Assembly (NCBI RefSeq): GCF_032586235.1
Contig: NZ_JAWHTD010000044.1
Span: forward strand, 1-28,887
DNA from: Aestuariicoccus sp032586235
GTDB taxonomy: Bacteria; Pseudomonadota; Alphaproteobacteria; Rhodobacterales; Rhodobacteraceae
Reading direction: 5' to 3'
DNA length: 28,887 nucleotides
Part shown: piece after piece, positions 23,284-28,887 of the stretch
Numbering within the stretch: the stretch's first letter is position 1
How the letters are laid out: the number at the start of each line of letters is the position of its first letter
Translations under genes and position numbers: made by a program
Notes under the pieces: generated by a model
The model's database searches: none
What the model was told of the DNA's origin: nothing
The model's input: only the letters and a program-made list of their open reading frames with translations

Positions 23284-24708
23284 TCACGCCGCCTGCGGCA
23301 GCGCCACCTTGGGGCTTTCGACCAGCGCGCCGTGCAGCGCGCGGATCGCGGGTTCCAGCGCGCCCCGATCGAGGATGAACTGCACATCCACGTTGCGCGG
23401 CCCCTGGCTTGCGCCGGTAACCTCGAGCCCGGCCTCGCTGAGCGCCTGAAGCCCGCGCGACAGCACCGAAAGCCCGCTCAGGTCGCGGCCAATCACCGAC
23501 ACCAGCGACAGCGTCCGCGTGGTGATCTTGGCCGAGGGGTAATGCGCCGCCAGATCCTGTTCCACCCGGCGCATGGTCTTGAGCGAGGTGTTGAGGAAGT
23601 GCGTGATCGTGTTGGCGTTCGACACCTTGGACACGATCCAGACGTTGTGGCGCTTGAGCACCTCAAGGATCGTGGCGTCATAGCCCTTGACCCCGACCAT
23701 GTCCTGCTCGAACACCTCGAGCGTCACCACATCAAGCCCCGTGACCATCTCGACCGCCGGTTCGCTGGCGGGCTGATCGTCGATCAGCGTGCCCGGATCG
23801 CCGGGATCGAAGGCGTTGGTCACGCGCAGGGGCACATCCGCCCGGCGCAGGGTCTTGGCCGCCTTGGGGTGGATCGCCTCCATCCCGAGGTTCGACAGCT
23901 GGTCGGCCACGTCGTAATTGGTGCGGCCCAGCTTGCGCGTCATGCCCTCGCCCACCAGCTTGGGGTCGCAGGACGACAGGTGGAATTCCTTGTGAATGAT
24001 CGCCTCGCGCGCGCCGGTCAGCGCCGCCAGCCGCGAGAACGTCACCTCGGAATAGCCCCGGTCGAATTCGCACATCAGACCCTCGGCGCATTGCGCATAG
24101 CCGGTCACGATGGGCATTTCGGTCTGCGGATTGACGCCTTGGAACGCGCCGTTGATCCGGTCGTCCAGGCTGACGTCGCCGTCGTCGCGCCAGCCCGACA
24201 GGTCGACGAAGCGCGCGTTCACCCCGGCCCGCCGCAAGAGCAGCGCGGCGACGAAGGCCGAATGCGCCTCGCCCAGCCCCGAGAGCAGCTCGCGTGTGTG
24301 GCCCATGTGCTCGGCCAGCTGGAAATGCCCGTAGGAACACAGCCGCTGCAGGTCGATCAGGCAGCCGCGCGCGCCGTGCAGACGTTCGTCCACAAAGGCG
24401 TCCGCCTGCTGCAGGTCCGCCGGATGGTCGAGAATGGCGGTATGCGCCTCTTTCATCGCGCGGGCGACCCGGTCGAGCTGGTCGTGCCAGCCGTGGTTGG
24501 TGTCGTCGTTGGCGAAATAGGCATAGACCCCCGGCTCGCCCGATTTCTTGTGCTCGAGCAGCAGGTCGGTGATCCCGCCGAAGGCCGACACGACGAAGAT
24601 GCGCCCGTAAAGATCGGCCCCCTCGCGGTCGCCGACGAACAGCGTGTCACGCAGTTCGTTGAGGCGGGACATCGACGTCCCGCCAATCTTTTCAACCGTA
24701 TGGGCCAT
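23284..24708 (-). CDS. ask: Ectoine-associated aspartate kinase
   Basis: The 474-residue kinase phosphorylates aspartate to feed aspartyl phosphate and then aspartate semialdehyde into ectoine synthesis. It starts HTVEKIGGTSMSRL (ATP-binding KxGGTS). It has the long Ask_Ect-specific insert region (NDDTNHGWHDQLDR, DLSGWRDDGD), then FDRGYSEVTFSRLAALTGAREAIIHKEF, and C-terminal ACT-type repeats (WIVSKVSNANTITHFL, SVIGRDLSGLSVLSRGLQAL). The duplicate kinase in ectoine operons is thought to escape feedback control by lysine and threonine. ATG 24708 follows the ectC stop by two bases with SD GGAGG inside ectC, so translation is coupled. It is last in the operon. Confidence 0.95.
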   Translation of the reverse strand: MAHTVEKIGGTSMSRLNELRDTLFVGDREGADLYGRIFVVSAFGGITDLLLEHKKSGEPGVYAYFANDDTNHGWHDQLDRVARAMKEAHTAILDHPADLQQADAFVDERLHGARGCLIDLQRLCSYGHFQLAEHMGHTRELLSGLGEAHSAFVAALLLRRAGVNARFVDLSGWRDDGDVSLDDRINGAFQGVNPQTEMPIVTGYAQCAEGLMCEFDRGYSEVTFSRLAALTGAREAIIHKEFHLSSCDPKLVGEGMTRKLGRTNYDVADQLSNLGMEAIHPKAAKTLRRADVPLRVTNAFDPGDPGTLIDDQPASEPAVEMVTGLDVVTLEVFEQDMVGVKGYDATILEVLKRHNVWIVSKVSNANTITHFLNTSLKTMRRVEQDLAAHYPSAKITTRTLSLVSVIGRDLSGLSVLSRGLQALSEAGLEVTGASQGPRNVDVQFILDRGALEPAIRALHGALVESPKVALPQAA

Positions 24709-24710
24709 TC

Positions 24711-25106
24711 TCAGGCCTCCTCCGCCACGGCGTAAGAGCCGTCCTCGCGGTGCACCTCGTTGCCGGTGACCGGCGGGTTGAAGACACAGGCCATGACCAG
24801 CTCTTCCTCGGCGCGCAGGATGTGGCGGTCGTGCTCGTTGAGCGCATACATGACACCGGGGGTGATCTGATGCGTCTCGCCGGTGGCCAGATCGGTGATC
24901 GAGCCTTTGCCCTTCATGCAATACACGCTTTCGAAGTGGTTCTTGTATTCGAACGTGTGCTCGGACCCTTCCTCGAGAAAGGTGATATGGAAGGAAAAGC
25001 CCATCCCGTCATCGGCCAGCAGCATCCGCACGCTGGTCCATTGCGCGTCCGACACAACACGGTCGCCGCCGTTTCGGGTGATTTGATTGAAGTCTCTCAC
25101 GATCAT
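24711..25106 (-). CDS. ectC: L-ectoine synthase
   Basis: The 131-residue cupin closes the ring of N-gamma-acetyl-diaminobutyrate to give ectoine. It begins MIVRDFNQI as the family does and keeps the metal ligands by comparison with characterised EctC: Glu59 (KNHFESVYC), Tyr87 (GVMYALN) and His95 (EHDRHIL). The open frame extends six codons upstream, overlapping ectB, but ATG 25106 is preferred for its GGAG SD at 8 bases and the conserved start. The ectB stop (TAA) lies between that SD and this ATG, giving tight coupling. Confidence 0.95.
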   Translation of the reverse strand: MIVRDFNQITRNGGDRVVSDAQWTSVRMLLADDGMGFSFHITFLEEGSEHTFEYKNHFESVYCMKGKGSITDLATGETHQITPGVMYALNEHDRHILRAEEELVMACVFNPPVTGNEVHREDGSYAVAEEA

Positions 25107-25110
25107 GGCG

Positions 25111-26406
25111 TTACTCCGCTGCAATATTGGCTGTTTCGGTCGCCAGCGCTTCGCGCACGGACTCTTTCAGAATGCCGAAGCCCTTGGCGAAGGTCTCTTT
25201 CGGCGTGGTCAGCGGCGCCAGCACCTTGACCACCTGGTCCTCGTTGCCCGAGGTCTCGATGACCAGGCCCTTCTCATAGGCGCGCGCGCAGATGTCGCCG
25301 GCCAGATCGCCCGATCCGACATCGACGCCCTGCATCAGGCCGCGGCCCTTGAGCGTCGCGCCCGGCACCATCTCCGCGATCTCGGAGAGCTGGGCGTGGA
25401 CCATCCCGGCCTTTTCGGCCAGCTCTTTCTGAAAGCTGTCGTCGGCCCAGAACTTCTCGATCGCCACGCGGGCGGTCACGAAGGCATGGGTGTTGCCCCG
25501 GAAGGTGCCGTTGTGTTCGGCCGGGCCGAAGATGTCGTGCTCGGGCCGCACCAGCACCATCGCCAGCGGCAGGCCGAAGCCCGAAATCGACTTGGCCATG
25601 GTCACGATATCGGGGGCCACGCCCATCTCTTCGAAGGAAAAGAACGTGCCCGTCCGGCCGCAGCCGGCCTGGATGTCGTCGATGATCAGCAACGCGCCGC
25701 TGTCCTTGGCCAGCTTGGCGATGCGTTTGACCCATTCAGGGCTTGCGGCATTCAGGCCGCCCTCGCCCTGCACGGTCTCGAGCAGAATAGCCGCGGGCGC
25801 GTCGACGCCGCCCGACTTGTCGTTGAGCATCGCCTCGAGGAAATCGGCGGTGTCGGTGTCGCCGTTGAAATAGCCATCATAGGGCATCCGCGTGACGCCG
25901 TTCAGCGCCATGCCCGCGCCGCCGCGGTGATAGCTGTTGCCGGTCGCCGACAGCGCACCCGAGGTCACGCCGTGAAAACCGTTGGTGAAGGCGATCACGT
26001 TGGTGCGCCCGGTCACCTTGCGTGCGATCTTCATCGCCGCCTCGACCGCGTTGGCGCCGGTCGGGCCGGTGAACATCACCCGGTGATCCATGCCGCGCGG
26101 GGCCAGGATGTGGCTCTCGAAGGTTTCCAGAAACGCGGCCTTGGTGCCGGTGTGCAGGTCGAGCCCGTGGGCGATGCCATCGCCCGCGATATGCTCGATC
26201 AGCGCCGCCTTCATGTCGGGGTCGTTGTGGCCATAGTTCAGCGACGAACAGCCGGCCAGGAAGTCGATCCAGGTGTTGCCGTCGGCGTCGGTCATTTCAG
26301 ACCCGCTGGCGGTGGCGAAGACCGCGGGCATACCGCGGCAATAGGATCGCGCCTCGCTTTCGCGGCGGTCGAAAATGGAACGGGGGTCGGTCATGTCCTT
26401 AGGCAT
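25111..26406 (-). CDS. ectB: Diaminobutyrate-2-oxoglutarate transaminase
   Basis: The 431-residue PLP enzyme of the class-III aminotransferases converts aspartate semialdehyde to 2,4-diaminobutyrate with glutamate as donor. It starts with IFDRRESEARSYCRGMPAVF, the EctB signature. Next come LNYGHNDP, VMFTGPTGANAVEAAMKIARK for PLP phosphate binding, LLIIDDIQAGCGRTGTFFSFE with the PLP-contacting Asp, and VTMAKSISGFGLPLAM with Schiff-base Lys272. SD AAGGA precedes ATG 26406 by six bases. It lies 54 bp downstream of ectA. Cytoplasmic. Confidence 0.96.
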   Translation of the reverse strand: MPKDMTDPRSIFDRRESEARSYCRGMPAVFATASGSEMTDADGNTWIDFLAGCSSLNYGHNDPDMKAALIEHIAGDGIAHGLDLHTGTKAAFLETFESHILAPRGMDHRVMFTGPTGANAVEAAMKIARKVTGRTNVIAFTNGFHGVTSGALSATGNSYHRGGAGMALNGVTRMPYDGYFNGDTDTADFLEAMLNDKSGGVDAPAAILLETVQGEGGLNAASPEWVKRIAKLAKDSGALLIIDDIQAGCGRTGTFFSFEEMGVAPDIVTMAKSISGFGLPLAMVLVRPEHDIFGPAEHNGTFRGNTHAFVTARVAIEKFWADDSFQKELAEKAGMVHAQLSEIAEMVPGATLKGRGLMQGVDVGSGDLAGDICARAYEKGLVIETSGNEDQVVKVLAPLTTPKETFAKGFGILKESVREALATETANIAAE

Positions 26407-26460
26407 GAGACGTCCTTTCAGTGATTTGAATTTTGTCAGGGGGAGTGAGGGCTTGCCCGT

Positions 26461-26994
26461 TCAGGCCGCGCGCGCCAGCGCATCGGCTTCGGGCAAGGTG
26501 ATCGTGACCATATGTTCGGTCGCGTGACGGCCCTCGAAATGGGTCTCGCGCTCGAAATGCGGCTCGTCGGACAGCTGCCCGCCGATGGACCGCGCAAAGC
26601 TGCGGAAAAGCGACCACGAGGCATCGTTGTCACGGGTGATCGTGGTCTTGAGCTGCGCCGCGCCATCGCAAGCGTCCCGCTCGATCAGTTCGAGCAGCAT
26701 CGTTTTACCAAGCCCGAGGCCGCGCGCCTTGGGGCTGACGGCCACCTGCCAGACGAACAGCTCGTCGCTGTCGGGGATCATGTGCCCCGATACCCAGCCC
26801 ACGATGTCGCCATCCATTTCGGCGACCACGCAGGTGTCTGCGAAATGATCGGCCTGCACCAGATTGCAGTACATCGAGTTTTCATCGAGCGGCGCACAGG
26901 CCTTGATCAATTCCCAGATTGCGGCCCCGTCCGTCGCATCGGGCTTGCGCAGAAGGGGCTTTCGCGTTCGGGTTTTTTCGCTGAGTTCGGGCAT
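26461..26994 (-). CDS. ectA: L-2,4-diaminobutyrate gamma-acetyltransferase
   Basis: The 177-residue GNAT-fold enzyme acetylates diaminobutyrate using acetyl-CoA, the second ectoine step. Characteristic stretches are LRKPDATDGAAIWELIKAC, CAPLDENSMYCNLVQADHF, VGWVSGHMIPDSDELFVWQVAV, the acetyl-CoA loop KARGLGLGKTML (89-100) and TITRDNDASWSLFRSFA. It is the first gene of the operon, preceded by a 232-bp AT-richer control region shared with the divergent MarR-type gene. SD AGGTCAGAG lies just upstream of ATG 26994. Confidence 0.96.
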   Translation of the reverse strand: MPELSEKTRTRKPLLRKPDATDGAAIWELIKACAPLDENSMYCNLVQADHFADTCVVAEMDGDIVGWVSGHMIPDSDELFVWQVAVSPKARGLGLGKTMLLELIERDACDGAAQLKTTITRDNDASWSLFRSFARSIGGQLSDEPHFERETHFEGRHATEHMVTITLPEADALARAA

Positions 26995-27226
26995 AGGCTC
27001 TGACCTTTTTATTGATTAGACTGTCCAAGTAGTTCATCGGTGCGAAAATTTCAACTATCTAAGCTCCTCCGGCTCATGATTGCTGAAATGTCCATTTTTA
27101 TTAGGAAAAACTGCATCTACCTCTTCGCTACTCTAAGCTTCACGTGTGTAACAGCTTAGGTCGCCTAAAGGTTCCAAAGAATTTTCGCAGATTGTGGCTA
27201 TCGGTCCGCCATGCCATTATTCCGCC
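26995..27226. promoter_or_regulatory. Divergent ectA / marR control region with inverted repeats
   Basis: This gap is clearly less GC-rich than the genes around it. CTAAGCT (27133-27139) and AGCTTAG (27153-27159) are perfect 7-base inverted arms separated by 13 bases. Overlapping it, TTAGG (27156-27160) and CCTAA (27164-27168) form a second small palindrome, and TAGTT/AACTA arms occur near 27030-27057. On the minus strand TTGAAA (about 27047-27052) with a weak TACTTG box 17 bases on could promote ectA. EctR-type MarR proteins in other bacteria bind pseudopalindromes near the ect promoter, so 27133-27168 is the best operator candidate. Confidence 0.45.
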
Positions 27227-27742
27227 ATGACGACCGCCCCTCTTGATCGCACCGACGAAAGCCTGATCGCCCTGCGCCGCATCCTGCGCGCGACAGAGCT
27301 TTATGCCCGCGACCTTGCCCATGCGGTGGGTCTGTCGCCCGCACAGCTGCGCGTGCTGCAGATCGTCGATCAAAAGACCAGCGCGACGCCCAAGGCGCTG
27401 GCCAAACAGATGGGCGTCAGCCAGGCGACGGTCACGTCGCTGGTCGACAAGCTGGTCGCGCAGAAACTGGTCGAGCGCGTGCCCTCAGAGCTCGACCGCC
27501 GGCAGACCAACGTCGTGGTGACAGAGCTCGGCCATAGCCGCCTGACGGATGCGCCCGACGCCCTGCAGCAGCGCTACGTCCGCGCGTTCATGAAGCTGGC
27601 GGATTGGGAACAGGCGCAGCTTGTCTCGTCGCTCGAACGGGTGGCGGACATGCTGGACGCCAAAGGCATCGACGCAGCACCGGTGCTGACCACCGGCGAG
27701 ATACAAGACGCCCGAAAGAAGAACGGCGAAGCCGGGAAGTGA
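27227..27742 (+). CDS. MarR-family regulator divergent from the ectoine operon (EctR-like)
   Basis: The 171-residue winged-helix regulator is helical in the N-terminal part (DESLIALRRILRATELYARDLAHAVGLSPAQLRVLQIV), followed by the DNA-binding region ATPKALAKQMGVSQATVTSLVDKLVAQKLVERVPSELDRRQTNVVVTELG, which contains the MarR wing with its DRR. By position and family it is the likely repressor of ectABC-ask and of itself, as EctR in methylotrophs, sensing osmotic state by an unknown means. A GTG at 27194 would add 11 residues; ATG 27227 is chosen because the protein-like sequence begins there, but no SD supports either. Confidence 0.85.
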   Translation: MTTAPLDRTDESLIALRRILRATELYARDLAHAVGLSPAQLRVLQIVDQKTSATPKALAKQMGVSQATVTSLVDKLVAQKLVERVPSELDRRQTNVVVTELGHSRLTDAPDALQQRYVRAFMKLADWEQAQLVSSLERVADMLDAKGIDAAPVLTTGEIQDARKKNGEAGK

Positions 27743-27745
27743 CCC

Positions 27746-27765
27746 GGCGCCGCCTCTACGGCGCC
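27746..27765. terminator. Bidirectional hairpin between convergent regulator and exporter genes
   Basis: GGCGCCG (27746-27752) and CGGCGCC (27759-27765) form a perfect 7-bp stem with a 6-base loop, four bases after the regulator stop. The exporter stop codon lies in the loop. There is no T-tract, so termination efficiency is uncertain. Confidence 0.45.
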
Positions 27766-28790
27766 AGGTTCAGATAGCCGATCCCAAAAAGCACCAGCCC
27801 GGCCAGAAACAGCGTTTCCGCCACGATCAGCGCGATCGCGCCGCCGCCCACCTGCAGGATGTTGCGCAGGTCGGTCTTCATGCCCACCGCCGCGATCGCC
27901 GCCAGCAGCGCCCAAGACGACAGCTTGGCCAAGAGCGCGCCCACGGCGGGCGGGATCAGCCCCAGCGAATTCAGCGTCGCCAGGCACAGGAACCCCAGCA
28001 CGAAGGCAGGGATGATCGGCGGGCGCTCGCCCTCGGTCTGAGGTGCCGCGCGCTGCCACCATATCGTGATCACCACCACCACCGGCGCCAGAAAGGACAC
28101 CCGGATCAGCTTGACCAGGGTCGAGGTCTCGCCCGCGGTCTCGGAAATCGAGAAGCCCGCGCCGACCACCTGCGCCACGTCATGCACCGTCGCCCCGATG
28201 AAGGCCCCGGCGGTGACCTCGTCGAACCCCAGCGCCTGCGTCAGGATCGGGTAGAGGATCATCGCCACGGTCGACAGGACCGTGACGCCCAGCACGGTGA
28301 ACAGAAGGTTACGCTCTGACTTTTCGTCTTTGGGCAGCACCGCCGCGATGGCCATGGCCGCCGAGGCCCCGCAGATCGCCACCGCCCCCGCGGTCAGGAT
28401 CGCAAAGCGCGGCCCCTGCCCGATGAACCGCGCCAGCACGACGCCGAAGAGGATGGTCAGCACGACCCCCGCCACCAGCAGGCCGATCATCCCCCAGCCG
28501 AGCGAGGTCAGCATCTCGACCGAGATACGCGCCCCCAGGATCGCCACGCCAAAGCGCAGAACGGTCCGGGCGGTAAAACCGATGCCGGCCGCCGTGGGCC
28601 CCGGCTCGCCCAGGAAATTCAGCGCGATGCCAAAGAGCAGCGCCATCAGCATGGCGGGCGCGCCGTGATGCTCGGCCACGAATTGCGCCGCCAGCGCCAC
28701 CAGCACCGCGACCATGAAACCCGGAAACAAGGCCTTGGCGCGCCCGGCCAATTCCTGGCCGGACGCGATTGAGATCATTGAACTTTTCAT
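27756..28790 (-). CDS. YeiH/PSE-family putative sulfate or sulfite exporter (UPF0324)
   Basis: The 344-residue inner-membrane protein has about nine to ten hydrophobic segments. YeiH-family marks are ALLFGIALNFLGEP, RTVLRFGVAILGARIS, ILTAGAVAICGASAAMAIAAVLP, GAFIGATVHDVAQVVGAGFS and a late AAVGMKTDLRNI. Members next to sulfonate-degradation genes in Alphaproteobacteria have been proposed to export the sulfate or sulfite released. Here it starts 6 bp after what reads as the end of xsc, whose product releases sulfite, which supports that role. ATG 28790 lacks a well-spaced SD; ATG 28778 is a possible alternative. Confidence 0.85.
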   Translation of the reverse strand: MKSSMISIASGQELAGRAKALFPGFMVAVLVALAAQFVAEHHGAPAMLMALLFGIALNFLGEPGPTAAGIGFTARTVLRFGVAILGARISVEMLTSLGWGMIGLLVAGVVLTILFGVVLARFIGQGPRFAILTAGAVAICGASAAMAIAAVLPKDEKSERNLLFTVLGVTVLSTVAMILYPILTQALGFDEVTAGAFIGATVHDVAQVVGAGFSISETAGETSTLVKLIRVSFLAPVVVVITIWWQRAAPQTEGERPPIIPAFVLGFLCLATLNSLGLIPPAVGALLAKLSSWALLAAIAAVGMKTDLRNILQVGGGAIALIVAETLFLAGLVLFGIGYLNLAP

Positions 28791-28796
28791 CCCCGG

Positions 28797-28887
28797 TCAG
28801 ACAGCCTGTTCCGCCATGTCGGCGGCGTCGATGCCTGCGACGTGGACGGGTTTTTTCATGGCGTCGCGGCGGAAGGGTTCGCCGAGT
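28797..28887 (-). CDS. xsc: Sulfoacetaldehyde acetyltransferase, C-terminal end (cut by window edge)
   Basis: Read on the minus strand, the last 29 codons before the TGA at 28799-28797 give LGEPFRRDAMKKPV and then HVAGIDAADMAEQAV. This agrees with the C-terminus of Xsc (ThDP-dependent, sulfoacetaldehyde plus phosphate to acetyl phosphate plus sulfite), where EPFRRDAM/LKKP is conserved. Most of the gene lies outside the window, so the call rests on a short tail plus the adjacent exporter. Xsc is the central enzyme of taurine and sulfoacetate use in roseobacters. Confidence 0.7.
   Translation of the reverse strand, partial: LGEPFRRDAMKKPVHVAGIDAADMAEQAV

Overview
The window is high-GC DNA from an alphaproteobacterium, most likely a marine or halotolerant member of the Rhodobacteraceae (Roseobacter group). 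The evidence is the gene content: a Brucella-type lumazine synthase behind an FMN riboswitch, ectABC with its dedicated aspartokinase, the end of a sulfoacetaldehyde acetyltransferase gene next to a YeiH/PSE-type exporter, and a DUF1028 plus gamma-glutamyltransferase plus peptide ABC locus. The taxonomic call is inference from content and codon use, not from a marker gene.

Layout. (1) 1-1995 is a decayed mobile-element zone. The first codons of an IS3-type orfA leave the left edge on the minus strand. Next to them is a badly mutated IS3-family orfA/orfB pair with four frameshifts and a lost catalytic Asp, and its orfA carries a short palindromic insert. An unassigned hydrophilic reading frame follows. 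(2) 1996-4954 holds an AraC-type regulator and, in the same direction, an NmrA-like NAD(P)-binding protein and two small membrane proteins (DUF4345, DUF1772). (3) 4989-10659 (minus) is a complete five-gene peptide/opine-type ABC importer (two ATPases, Tat-exported binding protein, two permeases). It is divergent from a DUF1028 protein and a cytoplasmic-looking gamma-glutamyltransferase (10957-13318), which suggests uptake and cleavage of gamma-glutamyl compounds. (4) 13476-14133 is an FMN riboswitch with a visible RBS-sequestering expression platform and ribH2. (5) 14224-15716 holds a VOC-family protein and a convergent endonuclease/exonuclease/phosphatase-family protein. (6) 15852-23211 is a sugar-acid block: SMP-30 lactonase, uronate dehydrogenase, aldo/keto reductase, a shikimate-dehydrogenase-like protein (opposite strand), an IlvD/Edd sugar-acid dehydratase, and an unclassified polytopic membrane protein. 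(7) 23284-26994 (minus) is ectA-ectB-ectC-ask for ectoine synthesis, closed by a clear intrinsic terminator and divergent from a MarR-type regulator (27227-27742). The 232-bp AT-richer gap between them contains inverted repeats. (8) 27756-28887 (minus) is a putative sulfate/sulfite exporter directly behind the 3' end of xsc.

No rRNA, tRNA or CRISPR array was recognised. Most of the window is ordinary catabolic and osmoadaptive chromosome. The less-described parts are the AraC/NmrA/DUF4345/DUF1772 group with its hairpin at the ribosome-binding site, the orphan membrane protein beside the dehydratase, the DUF1028-GGT-ABC locus with a 24-codon upstream ORF, and the shikimate-dehydrogenase paralogue with an altered substrate-site motif.
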